Part shown: positions 1 to 8,897 of the stretch, one piece after another
Layout: each line of letters begins with the position of its first letter
How positions within the stretch are numbered: position 1 is the first letter of the stretch
Assembly (NCBI GenBank): GCA_964478545.1
Contig: CAYZIS010000014.1
Location: forward strand, 1-64,000
Direction: 5' to 3'
Source of the DNA: DQWO01 sp964478545
GTDB lineage: Bacteria; Desulfobacterota; Anaeroferrophillalia; Anaeroferrophillales; Anaeroferrophillaceae
DNA: 64,000 nt
Notes under the pieces: model-generated
Database searches by the model: none
What the model was told of the DNA's origin: nothing
The model's input: only the letters and a program-made list of their open reading frames with translations
Translations under genes and position numbers: made by a program

Positions 1-102
1 ACGTTGCAAGGATGGTAGGTCATTTTTACTCTGAGTGTCAAACCATAATATCTAATAGCTCAATTTTGATATTAATTTATGCCGGCACAAAATTTTGAAG
101 CT

Positions 103-414
103 TTAGTAAAAAATCGCATTTTCAGAAAAACAGCCCAACCCCATAAAAGAGTATATTCGCCCTTCGGCATTGAAGCTTTCAAGCAATTGGGACAGGATCA
201 CATATTGCCCGTTCGGCACCAGGCAGCATACCAGACCCTGGGAAGCATTAAGGGTAGTCAGGGTGGTCAAACCATCATATCCTTCCAGCAAAAATCGCAG
301 TATGCCAATTTTGCGGGAATCCAGATGACAAAGAAAAAATAAGGCTGGACTTCCGGCGGAAGCTTCCACCTCAGAGTCATTCATAAATCCAGGGAATTGC
401 GAACCTGAAGGCAT
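103..414 (-). CDS. DUF4911 family small protein
   Basis: A 103-residue protein of unknown function. Residues about 30-95 contain the pattern of the DUF4911 family: a hydrophobic strand, then ILRFLLEGYDGLTTLTTL, a short hydrophobic strand and a final amphipathic helix. The first 30 residues look like a loosely conserved extension. The start at 414 has GAGGG a few bases upstream; a second ATG at 384 would give a 93-residue form and is closer to the usual family length. The gene points away from the HDOD gene next door. The plus-strand reading frame over the same bases (79-342) resembles nothing and is taken as a shadow. The family assignment is from memory of its motif. Confidence 0.6.
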   Translation of the reverse strand: MPSGSQFPGFMNDSEVEASAGSPALFFLCHLDSRKIGILRFLLEGYDGLTTLTTLNASQGLVCCLVPNGQYVILSQLLESFNAEGRIYSFMGLGCFSENAIFY

Positions 415-587
415 GCCAACCCTCTACAATCGGCCACTTGAGTCAAAGATGTCAATGTCTTGACCAGACACTGGCAGTGAATGAAAATAACTATCATTTA
501 TAGTAAAAAAACACAACCGTGAATAACAGCTTGATCAAAACGCTGCATTCCTCATTTTTCCCTAAATATTTATCGATTTTCTTCCGA

Positions 588-1493
588 ATGAAAAGCATGA
601 GTCCGTTACAACCCCACCCAGATATCAGGCCTGAATCCCTGAGTAAATTTCGAACCTATATCACTGGAAGTGCAGAAGTCCCGAAACTCCCCATAGTGCT
701 CCAGGAAGTTCTTGATTGCAGCCAGGATTCAAACGCCAATGCCGAAAAGCTGTCGGTTATTATTGCTACGGATACAATGATTTCAGCCCAATTGCTGAAA
801 ACAGTTAATTCTGCTTATTATGGTTTCCCCCAGCAGATTGCCTCCATTAAACATGCCATTGTCCTTCTTGGTTTCAGTGAAGTCTCCAACCTGGCAGTAG
901 GGCTGGCGCTTATGGGGCTGATGAAGCCAAAAAATGCTGATCCCTTCTATCATCAATTCAGGAATCACTCACTGGCAACTGCCCAACTCGCCCTCTGTCT
1001 GGCGGAGAAAGTGGCCTTTAAAGATAAATCAACAGTTTATACCGGCGGACTTTTACACGATTTCGGACTTTTAATGCTTTACTCCTGGCAACCGGAAAAA
1101 TACCGGCAGGTCTTATCCAAATGCCAGGTTGAAAGAGTACCCATTTTTCAAATTGAAAGGGAACTTTTAGGTCTTGATCACATGCTGGCCGGAGATCTGA
1201 TTGGCCATTTGTGGCATCTTCCAACCCCGCTGATACTCAGCATGCAATGCCACCACGATAAAAACATTACTGAAAAATCAGAAGCCGTTTTCATCGCCAT
1301 TATCCAGCTGGCTCATGTTCTGGGCTACCAGATGGGATTTCCACTCATCCGAGATATAGCCACGCCAAAACTGCCCAAGGCAGTTTGTCAGCTTTTAAAA
1401 AAGGTCCAGCCAGAACTCAACTTGGCGAATATTAAACTATGGCTGACAGAGATAAAACCGCAGCTGGCACAGCTCCCCTCACGGGCACGCTGA
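588..1493 (+). CDS. HDOD domain signalling protein
   Basis: About 301 residues from the ATG at 588; an upstream GTG at 519 would add 23 residues and an ATG at 597 would remove three, and none has a convincing ribosome binding site. The HDOD domain (a degenerate HD fold, usually non-catalytic) spans roughly residues 25-225. It is recognisable by the LPKLPIVLQEVL-like opening, a helix with STDTMISAQLLKTVNSAYYG-type spacing, and GGLLHDFGLLML. HDOD proteins act as scaffolds in second-messenger and stress signalling. It is followed 12 bases later by an adenylate cyclase, then by PilZ and FlhG-like genes, so a role in motility or surface signalling is a reasonable inference. Confidence 0.85.
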   Translation: MKSMSPLQPHPDIRPESLSKFRTYITGSAEVPKLPIVLQEVLDCSQDSNANAEKLSVIIATDTMISAQLLKTVNSAYYGFPQQIASIKHAIVLLGFSEVSNLAVGLALMGLMKPKNADPFYHQFRNHSLATAQLALCLAEKVAFKDKSTVYTGGLLHDFGLLMLYSWQPEKYRQVLSKCQVERVPIFQIERELLGLDHMLAGDLIGHLWHLPTPLILSMQCHHDKNITEKSEAVFIAIIQLAHVLGYQMGFPLIRDIATPKLPKAVCQLLKKVQPELNLANIKLWLTEIKPQLAQLPSRAR

Positions 1494-1505
1494 TTCATCA
1501 AAAGA

Positions 1506-2735
1506 ATGAAAGATATGGATAAAGTTTTCACTGAGCATTTCGCACGTTTACACCGGCAAGCTGAACGACAAGTTGGGCAATTATCAGCGATTTGTGAGAT
1601 GCTTGATCTGGTAGCCGTTGAATTGGGAGGAGATACTAGCCAGCTACTGACCAAGCTTTTTGAAATCATTCTCCGCCACCTGGGAACTGATAGCCTGTAT
1701 TTCAAAGCAGAAATGCCAAAATGGGAGGGAAGTTTTTCTCTCCCATTGAACCTACATGCATGTGCGGCTGGGATTCCGCCGCTCAGCCCTGGTGAAATAC
1801 AGCAAATTGATACATTGATCAATAAGCAGCCCGATAGCCCCATGCCTGCCAAAACATATATTCTGGGGAAACAAACCCTTGCCATCATACCCCTTGAAGC
1901 AGGCAAATATCGGGCTGGTTTTCTGGCCATCCTGCACCATAATATCGACTTTTTCACCCCTGAGCAATTCCGCTTCTTGAAACTCCTGGCAAATGAACTG
2001 ACAAGCATATTGCACCTGCTTGAAAAACAGCAGCAGTTGATAGAAGAAACCCGAGACAAAGAACGACTATGCCGTTTTTTTTCTCCTGAAATAAGCCAGG
2101 AAATTTTTGCAGCAGATGGCCCACAATACTGTGGCAGAGAAAACCTGGCCACCATTCTCTTTGCTGACATCAGAGGGTTTTCCCATCTGACAGAAATCCT
2201 CAAACCCCATCAGATTGTCAAAATATTAAATCATTTTTACCAAACCATGACCCGGATCATTTTTAAACATCTGGGAACCCTTGACAAGTTTGCCGGCGAC
2301 GGGTTATTAGCCCTGTTTGGAGCTCCTCTCAGCCGGGAAGATGACCCTTTCAGGGCCGTCAAAGCCGCTATCGAGATGCAGCAGGAATGGCAAAAACACC
2401 CCCCCCTTCTGCATCAGGAAAACCTTGAAATCAACGTTCAGCCAGCCTTTGCCGTTGGGATACACACCGGCAAAGTGATATCAGGTTTTTTGGGAAATGA
2501 TGAGTTATTGACCTTTACGGTCATCGGTGATGCGGTAAACACCTGCCATCGAATTGTATCACTGGCAGAAGCCAGGCAAATTATTATCAGCAGCCAAACC
2601 AAGGTAGCCATGGACCAACAGGGTGACAATACATCCTCATTGTCAGCAGCAATTGTTCCCTACCGGTCAGCCCACCACTTGCGCGGTATGGATAAGGTTA
2701 TTGACTTATATCAGGTTGAAAAATTCAGGTCATAA
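1506..2735 (+). CDS. class III adenylate cyclase with GAF-like sensor
   Basis: 409 residues with no membrane segment. Residues about 30-185 look like a GAF-type sensor, followed by a coiled linker and a class III nucleotide cyclase domain from about 215 to 380. Both metal-binding aspartates are visible (FADIRGF and KFAGDGLLALFG). The transition-state Asn and Arg are present in GDAVNTCHRI, so the domain should be active. The Lys before FAGDG favours ATP over GTP; cAMP as product is therefore inferred. An ATG nine bases downstream (1515) is an equally good start. It lies between an HDOD protein and a PilZ protein in one orientation, suggesting a shared transcript in which cAMP and c-di-GMP signals meet. 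Confidence 0.88.
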   Translation: MKDMDKVFTEHFARLHRQAERQVGQLSAICEMLDLVAVELGGDTSQLLTKLFEIILRHLGTDSLYFKAEMPKWEGSFSLPLNLHACAAGIPPLSPGEIQQIDTLINKQPDSPMPAKTYILGKQTLAIIPLEAGKYRAGFLAILHHNIDFFTPEQFRFLKLLANELTSILHLLEKQQQLIEETRDKERLCRFFSPEISQEIFAADGPQYCGRENLATILFADIRGFSHLTEILKPHQIVKILNHFYQTMTRIIFKHLGTLDKFAGDGLLALFGAPLSREDDPFRAVKAAIEMQQEWQKHPPLLHQENLEINVQPAFAVGIHTGKVISGFLGNDELLTFTVIGDAVNTCHRIVSLAEARQIIISSQTKVAMDQQGDNTSSLSAAIVPYRSAHHLRGMDKVIDLYQVEKFRS

Positions 2736-2804
2736 ACCGGGCATGAACATGTAGTACGAAAAAATACCACTCAAGAAATCGGCAGAAATACCGAAAGTAT
2801 AATT

Positions 2805-3227
2805 ATGGATGAACGTCGAATTTTCAAACGGCAGGACAAGCCCTTGAGTGTGGAATTTGGCTTGATTGGCGAGAAACCCTCCCTTTCCAATCGAGCCAGC
2901 TTTCAGGGTTTCATTGAAGATATCTCTCTGGGAGGGTTGCGTCTCCAACTGAGGGAGAGATACGGCAAGCTGTATAAAATAAAGCTTCAGGGTAAGCGGG
3001 TCAAACTGGCAATAGCGTTTCCACAATTCAGTTATACGGTCTATGCTCTTGGAGAAATTCAGTGGTCCAATGATTTCCAGGAACATGCTGAGCACGTCAT
3101 TACCATGGGGATTAAATTTATCAACCTGTCGCCCACCGATTGCCAGTATCTGGAAAACTATATGGGCAGCAATAAAGGCGACCATAATCTGCTTTGGGAA
3201 CTATGGAACAAGGAAGTCAAGCCATGA
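2805..3227 (+). CDS. PilZ domain c-di-GMP receptor
   Basis: 140 residues forming a single PilZ domain. The two c-di-GMP-binding signatures are present: an Arg-rich RxxxR-type motif at the N-terminus (ERRIFKRQD) and DISLGG, which fits D/NxSxxG, about 45 residues later. There is no attached effector domain, so it probably works by protein contact. Its last codon overlaps the ATG of the FlhG-like ATPase (ATGA overlap at 3224-3227), so the two are translationally coupled. This supports a link between c-di-GMP and flagellar or cell-pole placement. Confidence 0.85.
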   Translation: MDERRIFKRQDKPLSVEFGLIGEKPSLSNRASFQGFIEDISLGGLRLQLRERYGKLYKIKLQGKRVKLAIAFPQFSYTVYALGEIQWSNDFQEHAEHVITMGIKFINLSPTDCQYLENYMGSNKGDHNLLWELWNKEVKP

Positions 3228-4216
3228 GTGTCTTACAACTCTCCCCGGATACCAAGCAGCAATCACCCGAGGAATTCAATACCAGACTCTGGGCTGTTGG
3301 CGGTGGCAAGGGTGGGGTGGGTAAAAGCATCATTTCCCTGAACCTGGCATACTGGCTGGCCAAACTGGGACACAAGGTTGTCCTGGTGGATGCAGATCTG
3401 GGAGGTGCCAACCTGCATACCCTGCTGGGCATGAAGTTTGTCCAGCATACCCTGTCGGATTACCTGAGTAAAAGGGTTGATTCGCTGGATAAAATTGCCA
3501 TTGATACCCCGGTACCCGGATTGCGACTGATCTGCGGGGCCAGCGATATTGTTGGCCTGGCCAACCCCAAGTATGCCCAGAAAATGAAACTGATGCGGGC
3601 CATGACCCTGCTCAAGGCCGATCACCTGATTCTTGATCTCGGGGCCGGAACCGACTACAACACCCTGGATTTTTTTCTTTACTGCACCTACAAGGTTGCG
3701 GTCATCACCCCCCAGCCAACAGCGCTGCAAAACGGCTATGGCTTCATCAAAAGTGCTCTCTACCGGGCAATCAACCGGGCGTTTGAACGCAACCTGCGCC
3801 TGGAACCATTGATTAAACGGGCGACAGGCCAGGAGCTCAATAATCCAATTACGACCATGGAGGAACTGACTGAAGCCTTTGCCGAAGTTGACGAGGGCTA
3901 CGCCAAACAGCTGAAAGAGATCATCAGCAATTTTCACCTCTACCTGATCAGCAATATGGTTAAAAAAGATAAGGACCACAAGGCTTCGGAAATTATCAGA
4001 ACCGTATGCCAGAAATATTTAAACCTGGACCAGGTAACCGTGCTGGGGAACATCCCCTACGATAGCCAGATTGAAGAGTGTGTCGCCCGCATGAACCCGG
4101 CATTCATGACCAATACCAAAAGCCAGTCTGCCCTGGAGTTTTACCAGCTGGTCAATTCTGTCATCAAGGAAAGTAATGACTCTGAAAGAGGAAACCTCAT
4201 CATGCCCACAGCTTAG
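3224..4216 (+). CDS. MinD/FlhG-like P-loop ATPase
   Basis: 330 residues. It has the deviant Walker A motif of the ParA/MinD family (GGGKGGVGKS), the VLVDADLGGANLHTLLG segment and a Walker B-like LILDLGAGTDYNTLDFF. The N-terminal 30 residues preceding the P-loop and the overall length fit FlhG/YlxH-type regulators of flagellar number and other membrane-recruited ATPases. The start at 3224 was chosen because AAGGA lies about eight bases upstream and the ATG overlaps the PilZ stop codon; an in-frame TTG at 3194 lacks a site. No flagellar genes are in the window, so FlhG is a family guess rather than a proven role. Confidence 0.82.
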   Translation: MSVLQLSPDTKQQSPEEFNTRLWAVGGGKGGVGKSIISLNLAYWLAKLGHKVVLVDADLGGANLHTLLGMKFVQHTLSDYLSKRVDSLDKIAIDTPVPGLRLICGASDIVGLANPKYAQKMKLMRAMTLLKADHLILDLGAGTDYNTLDFFLYCTYKVAVITPQPTALQNGYGFIKSALYRAINRAFERNLRLEPLIKRATGQELNNPITTMEELTEAFAEVDEGYAKQLKEIISNFHLYLISNMVKKDKDHKASEIIRTVCQKYLNLDQVTVLGNIPYDSQIEECVARMNPAFMTNTKSQSALEFYQLVNSVIKESNDSERGNLIMPTA

Positions 4217-4270
4217 TGCCACATCAATTCAATAATAACGCCATCACATCCTTGACGTAACACTTGATTT

Positions 4271-4975
4271 TCACCAAACTGACCCGCCTTTTGTTTTATC
4301 TCTCCGGCGCTTTAGCAGCAGAAACACTGATAACTGACCAAAAAGAAAACCGCCGATATGAGCCCACCAGGCAATACCACCATAAACCGGAGCATGGGAT
4401 GCCAGGGTACTGAAGCCCTGAACAAGCTGCAAAAGAAACCAGAATCCCAGGAAAAAAAATGCCGGAATTTCAACTATGTAAAAGAAAAAGAAAATCGGTA
4501 GCAGGGTCACAACCCGTGCCCGGGGATAAAGCATAAGATAAGCTCCCATCACCCCGGCAATCGCCCCGCTGGCGCCAATGGTAGGCACCACCGAATTGGT
4601 ATTGGTCAGCAGGTGCACCACTGCCGCCGCCAGGCCACAAACCAGGTAGAAAATGAGATAACATCCATGTCCTAGTCGATCTTCGATATTATCCCCGAAG
4701 ATCCATAGATAAAGCATATTCCCCAACAGATGCAGCCAGCCCCCATGAAAAAACATGTAGGAAATAAAAGGCAGGTAAACAATAACCGGACTTACCTTAT
4801 GACTTGCATGAAGGACAAAAAATCGGGCCGGAATCAGACCGTACCCCCCAAGTAAGCGGGGAAGTTGCCCACCCCAACTCAATTCATAGATGAAAACCAG
4901 GACATTAACGACAATCAGCAGGTAGTTGACGTAAGGGATGGTACGGGAAGGGATGGTATCGCGTAAAGGAATCAT
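4271..4975 (-). CDS. rhomboid family intramembrane serine protease
   Basis: 234 residues with about six hydrophobic segments. The catalytic serine is in GASGAIAGVMG, the partner histidine in AHIGGFLFG in the last membrane helix, and the helix-2 HGGWLHLLGNMLYLWIFG motif supplies the oxyanion His and Asn. Rhomboids cut membrane proteins within or near their transmembrane helices; no substrate can be inferred here. It converges with the FlhG-like gene (54-base gap without a clear terminator) and lies upstream, on the same strand, of the exopolysaccharide sugar transferase, separated by a hairpin repeat. No strong ribosome binding site is visible at the start. Confidence 0.88.
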   Translation of the reverse strand: MIPLRDTIPSRTIPYVNYLLIVVNVLVFIYELSWGGQLPRLLGGYGLIPARFFVLHASHKVSPVIVYLPFISYMFFHGGWLHLLGNMLYLWIFGDNIEDRLGHGCYLIFYLVCGLAAAVVHLLTNTNSVVPTIGASGAIAGVMGAYLMLYPRARVVTLLPIFFFFYIVEIPAFFFLGFWFLLQLVQGFSTLASHAPVYGGIAWWAHIGGFLFGQLSVFLLLKRRRDKTKGGSVW

Positions 4976-5045
4976 GGCAAAAAATCAGCTAAGGGTTCGC
5001 TCAAAAATAAATTCGCAGAATTGGCGCTCAGATTTGGGTTGGATT

Positions 5046-5119
5046 TGTGCGATCCGATTGAGCAAAGCCGCAGGAATAGTAAGCTATTTTGAGGACTTTG
5101 TGAATGAGGATCGTGCACA
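5046..5119. repeat. hairpin with conserved internal loop, divergent copy
   Basis: A long imperfect hairpin. The outer arms TGTGCGATCC and GGATCGTGCACA pair, then CAAAG (5063-5067) pairs with CTTTG (5096-5100). An unpaired CCGCAGG / TTTGAGGA pair of strands follows, and AATAG/CTATT closes a four-base loop. The internal loop and inner stem match the elements at 10.7 kb and 39.9 kb, whereas the outer stem is different in sequence but still paired. It lies between the rhomboid gene and the exopolysaccharide sugar transferase. Whether it acts as RNA or DNA is unknown. Confidence 0.6.
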
Positions 5120-5212
5120 GACAGCCTGAAGATGAGATGCCAAAATGTGAAGTTATTTTTGAAAACGCCTTAAGGATAAATAACGGAAGTCCCGGGCACC
5201 ATGAGGTTATTT

Positions 5213-6589
5213 CTAACGGCTACCCCGGCCAAAAAGAACAACCTTAATGGTTTCCATAATAATCAACAGATCAAACACGGAGGAAAGATATTTAATATAG
5301 TACAATTCATACTGCAGTTTTTCTTTGGCATCTTCCACCGAGGCTCCGTAGGGGAAACGAACCTGGGCCCAGCCGGTCACTCCCGGCCTCACCGAAAAGC
5401 GCTGGTCATAAAAAGGAATTTCCTTTTTCAGCTGATCAACAAAATATTTTCTCTCGGGGCGAGGACCAACAAAGCTCATATCACCTTTAAAAATATTGAT
5501 CAGCTGGGGGATCTCGTCCAGACGGGTCTTACGGATAAAGTTACCAACCCGGGTTACCCGATCATCATCTTCTTTCGCCCACACCGGACCATCTTTTTCC
5601 GCATCAGTACGCATGGAACGAAACTTGAATAGCAAAAAAGGGTTTTCATCCTCACCTAACCGCTCCTGAACAAAAAAAATCGGACCTGGGGAATCAATCT
5701 TGACAGCTAGGGCAACAAGCATCATTACTGGTGCAGCCAGTACCAAAACAGCACCAGCCAGAATCATACCGATAAAGCGTTTGAACATCCTGGTTTGGCG
5801 TGGTTTTCTAAACCCGGGGGTAAATATCAGCCAGCTGGGACGTAAGTTATCAACCAGGATCTTGCCTTCCAGTTGCTCATAGAAATCCACATCTTCCATC
5901 ACTATGATGCCAGCCATCTTGCAGCGTAAAAGTTCGGCAACCGGGAAAAGACCGCGTCGTTGCCCCATGGAGACAATAATGCGATTCACATTCTCAGCTA
6001 AGGCAATGGAATAAAGCTGAGAATAATCGGTGCCCAAAAGCTTGCAGCCGACACAACCATTCTCTCCTTCTTCCGCTTCACCCATAATACCAACAATCTG
6101 GTAGCCGGAATTCTTGCGACCGGAAATACATTCACAGATCTTCCCGGCTACGGGACCATTGCCAACGATCATAATCAGCTCGTTGAACCGGTCATGTCTG
6201 GTCAGCCAGTCATAGAAAAGCCGCCAGCCCAAAATTAATAAAAAATCACTCAGAAGAACAAAATAAATATAGGGATTGGGGAAAACAACCAGGGGAAGGA
6301 AATAGGAAAAAAAAGCCAGGAACAGGCATAGCAACCCGGTGGCCTGAACCAGACGCAAGCTATAGGCAGAAAAAGTAACCCTGGTTTTAATATCGTAGAG
6401 ATCAAAATAAAAAAGGGAGAAATGATAAAAAACAGCAAAGCTGATGATATGGGGGACAAATAACTGAAGATCATAGCTTCCTGATCCCAGCCAGTATATC
6501 CCACTGTAAACGCTCAACAAACCACCAGCGACAATCAGTGACAGTTCGATGAGAAAAAAAATAATAGTTCGCAAGCTAAATTGTCGCAC
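5213..6589 (-). CDS. exopolysaccharide priming sugar transferase
   Basis: 458 residues. Four or five membrane helices come first (residues about 10-120), then a Rossmann-like nucleotide-sugar-binding region (IMIVGNGPVAGKICE at about 140). A further membrane helix (about 280-305) leads into the bacterial sugar transferase domain, with FKFRSMRTDAEKDGPVW, TRLDEIPQL and GDMSFVGPRPER. This architecture is that of polyprenyl glycosylphosphotransferases of the WcaJ/EpsB type, which load the first sugar phosphate onto undecaprenyl phosphate. It is the last gene of the exopolysaccharide locus and is separated from the autokinase by a 248-base structured repeat. Confidence 0.9.
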   Translation of the reverse strand: MRQFSLRTIIFFLIELSLIVAGGLLSVYSGIYWLGSGSYDLQLFVPHIISFAVFYHFSLFYFDLYDIKTRVTFSAYSLRLVQATGLLCLFLAFFSYFLPLVVFPNPYIYFVLLSDFLLILGWRLFYDWLTRHDRFNELIMIVGNGPVAGKICECISGRKNSGYQIVGIMGEAEEGENGCVGCKLLGTDYSQLYSIALAENVNRIIVSMGQRRGLFPVAELLRCKMAGIIVMEDVDFYEQLEGKILVDNLRPSWLIFTPGFRKPRQTRMFKRFIGMILAGAVLVLAAPVMMLVALAVKIDSPGPIFFVQERLGEDENPFLLFKFRSMRTDAEKDGPVWAKEDDDRVTRVGNFIRKTRLDEIPQLINIFKGDMSFVGPRPERKYFVDQLKKEIPFYDQRFSVRPGVTGWAQVRFPYGASVEDAKEKLQYELYYIKYLSSVFDLLIIMETIKVVLFGRGSR

Positions 6590-6638
6590 AATACCTCATC
6601 AGGCTAAACTCCCTGGTTAAGAATCTCATAAAAATACC

Positions 6639-6886
6639 CAGTGGTGTCCGGTTAGGTTCTTGCAATTGTTAACCGGAGCTGATTTCAGCGCTTTTTTGCG
6701 CTCGATTGCCTGCATTTCCAACGGCTCATGGCGCTAAAATTGCCAAACTCGCCCTTCCAGGGCTCAAACAGGGCAATTTTCACACTCTATTCGCCGGGAA
6801 AAGCAACGTCATCTCATGATGTCTCGCTGTAACAGCACCAGTTAACGACATTGTAGACAACACAAAAAGCATACCGGACACTGCTG
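6639..6886 (-). repeat. structured inverted-repeat element, family 1, copy A
   Basis: 248 bases bounded by imperfect terminal inverted repeats (CAGTGGTGTCCGGT at the left; its partner ACCGGACACTGCTG at 6873-6886). Read on the minus strand, inner arms GTTAACTGGTGCTG and CAGCTCCGGTTAAC pair, then AAAATTGCC pairs with GGCAATTTT around a GCCCT/AGGGC tip. Also present are CATC-ATGA-GATG and AGCGC-A6-GCGCT hairpins. The core matches copies at 40.2, 44.3 and 49.8 kb. It fills the gap between the autokinase and sugar transferase genes. It has no coding potential. Confidence 0.75.
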
Positions 6887-6902
6887 AATAAGACCAGAAA
6901 TA

Positions 6903-7883
6903 TCAACGGGTTTCCTGGTAATAAAAGCTGGAAGAACGGTAATCAGCACCATTAAAAACTATACCGATAATTTTTTCCCGGTCTATACTCTTCAGCGCCT
7001 GTTTCACTACCTCCCGATCTGTTTCGCCATATCTCACCACGATAATGATACCATCCACCTGGTTGGCTAGAATATCGGCTTCGGTCGTCGACATCAGCGA
7101 AGTGGTATCAAAAATAATATAGCGATCCTGATAACGGGACTGCAAATCCTCGATCAGGTGTTTCATCCGATCAGAGGCCAGCAATTCAGATGGCTTTGCC
7201 GGGGCAATGCCCATGGGCAGGATAGTCAACCGGGACAAATCCGTTTTCACCAGCACCGATGACAGATCCATATCTGAAGTCAGGTAGTTGGAAAGCCCGC
7301 GATTAAATTCCATTCCCAGATATTTGCTGATTTCCGGTTTACGGAAATCACAATCCACCAGCAGCACGTACTCATCCAGACCCTGGGCCAGGGAAAGCGC
7401 CAGGTTAAGGGCAATGGTGGTTTTCCCCTCCCGGGGGATGGCACTGGTTACCAGGATGGTTTTGTTGGGCAAGCGTTCCGGAGCGCTGAGAACAATTTTT
7501 GTCCGCAGCTTTTTCACCTGTTCCGAAGCCAGGGAAAAAGGCTTGGTTAATGAAACTAGGTGTTCATCCAGAAGTGCCGGATTCAGATCAATCTTTTGCG
7601 AAGTTTTCCGCCTTGAGGCCACAGAAGTGCGAGTCGGTTTTTGAATCGCCAGAGTATCCGGCTGCGGCCCAACTCTTTCACGCTCCAGTGGCTCATCTGC
7701 AATTTCCGCCTCTCTTACCACACTAGACTCTACAACCGAAGTTACCGGTCGTGATTGCGGCTCAGGCTTGGCAATCGGAGCTGCCGGTCGTGGCTCTTCA
7801 GCCACGGTATTATCCCGAACAGTTGCATTTGTTGCCAGACTTTCCTGCTCAGCTTTTTTTAAAGCATCCTGAATTCTACTCAT
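6903..7883 (-). CDS. exopolysaccharide tyrosine autokinase (BY-kinase)
   Basis: 326 residues. The N-terminal MSRIQDALKKAEQE and a Pro/Arg-rich linker precede a BY-kinase domain from about residue 105. It has Walker A (SAIPREGKTTIALNLAL), Walker A-prime (VLLVDCDFRKPEISKYLG) and a Walker B-like IIFDTTSL. The C-terminal tail has a small tyrosine cluster (YRSSSFYYQETR), the usual autophosphorylation site. This is the soluble form that pairs with a separate Wzz-like partner, here two genes upstream. Such kinases regulate polymer length and export by cycles of tyrosine phosphorylation. GGAG lies eight bases before the start. The layout matches the XrtA-associated kinase family. Confidence 0.9.
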   Translation of the reverse strand: MSRIQDALKKAEQESLATNATVRDNTVAEEPRPAAPIAKPEPQSRPVTSVVESSVVREAEIADEPLERERVGPQPDTLAIQKPTRTSVASRRKTSQKIDLNPALLDEHLVSLTKPFSLASEQVKKLRTKIVLSAPERLPNKTILVTSAIPREGKTTIALNLALSLAQGLDEYVLLVDCDFRKPEISKYLGMEFNRGLSNYLTSDMDLSSVLVKTDLSRLTILPMGIAPAKPSELLASDRMKHLIEDLQSRYQDRYIIFDTTSLMSTTEADILANQVDGIIIVVRYGETDREVVKQALKSIDREKIIGIVFNGADYRSSSFYYQETR

Positions 7884-7910
7884 AATACGGACTCCAAAAA
7901 TCGTTCCCGG

Positions 7911-8891
7911 CTACAACAGAGAGCGAATAAATGCCATCCCACGATCCAATTCCTGGTGAAAGAAAACCATTAACAAAACTAAGATAGCAAGTAATACAAC
8001 AATCCACAGCATACCTTGCCAGCGGGAAAGATACCTTTTCATGAATACCCCATTTGCCACAACCGCCGGAGTATTCTCCCTTTTGAGGGCCAGATCTGTC
8101 ACCACTTCCCGAATAATTCCCTCATCAATGCCCCTGACCCCTAGGGCATAGCCAATAAGCAGGGCATTATCGCCTATGACGTTAATCAACCGGGGAATAC
8201 CGCCACTATACCGGGCTATCGTTTCCAGTGCCCGGTTACTGAAAAGGTTTACATCGGCAGTCCCGGCCACCAGCAGCCTTTTCCTGACATAGTCTTTAAC
8301 TTCCAACAGGTTCAGGGGTGGCAGATGATAACGGATGACCACCCGCTGATTCAGCTGCCGCAATTCACTGCGGCCCAGTTTTTCCCTCAATTCCGGTTGT
8401 CCCACAAGAATCATCTGCAAGAGCTTGCTTTTCTGGGTTTCAAGGTTGGACAGCAGGCGAATTTCTTCAAGAACTTTGCGACTCAGGTTCTGGGCCTCAT
8501 CAATAACCAAAACCGGAATTTTCCGCTCTTTCAGACATTTTAACAAAAAGTCGTTAAATATGCGCAAATTTACATGTTTATCCTGGCTATGCGGATGGAT
8601 TCCAAATTCATCAAAAATGGCGGCAAAAAATTCCGTTATACTCAAAATAGGGTTAAAGATATAGGCTATTTCAACATTTTCATCCAAATTGTTCAACAGG
8701 TTCTGGATAAGGGTGGTTTTGCCAATCCCCACCTCACCGGTAACCACCACAAATCCCCGCCGCTCACGAATACCATACACCAGATGGGCATAGGCTTCCC
8801 GATAATGGCTATTCAAGTAGAGAAAATGGGGGTCAGGGGTTAAATTAAACGGCCGCTCCTGAAAACCGTAAAAGGCACAATACATGATCAT
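7911..8891 (-). CDS. XrtA/PEP-CTERM-type AAA ATPase (ExeA-like)
   Basis: 326 residues. It opens with the characteristic FYGFQERPFNLTPDPHFLY, followed by Walker A (GEVGIGKTTLIQNLL, about residue 50), Walker B (VLVIDEAQNLS, about 125) and an ExeA/MshM-type helical lid. A single membrane helix lies near the C-terminus (about 285-310). Family members sit next to Wzz-like and autokinase genes in exosortase-associated exopolysaccharide loci; the exact job is not established. It starts six bases after the chain-length gene ends, so the two are coupled. A second ATG two codons in (8885) is an alternative start; neither has a clear ribosome binding site. Confidence 0.88.
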   Translation of the reverse strand: MIMYCAFYGFQERPFNLTPDPHFLYLNSHYREAYAHLVYGIRERRGFVVVTGEVGIGKTTLIQNLLNNLDENVEIAYIFNPILSITEFFAAIFDEFGIHPHSQDKHVNLRIFNDFLLKCLKERKIPVLVIDEAQNLSRKVLEEIRLLSNLETQKSKLLQMILVGQPELREKLGRSELRQLNQRVVIRYHLPPLNLLEVKDYVRKRLLVAGTADVNLFSNRALETIARYSGGIPRLINVIGDNALLIGYALGVRGIDEGIIREVVTDLALKRENTPAVVANGVFMKRYLSRWQGMLWIVVLLAILVLLMVFFHQELDRGMAFIRSLL

Positions 8892-8897
8892 CCATGG

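Noticed and set aside
79..342. 87-codon plus-strand open frame at the window start
   Set aside because: Overlaps the DUF4911 gene on the other strand, which fits a family; this one does not.
1388..2203. 271-codon minus-strand open frame
   Set aside because: Antisense to the adenylate cyclase gene, whose catalytic motifs are intact; the antisense peptide is Arg/Ser/Cys-rich in the way shadows usually are.
5201..5632. 143-codon plus-strand open frame
   Set aside because: Antisense to the sugar transferase catalytic domain and without recognisable motifs.
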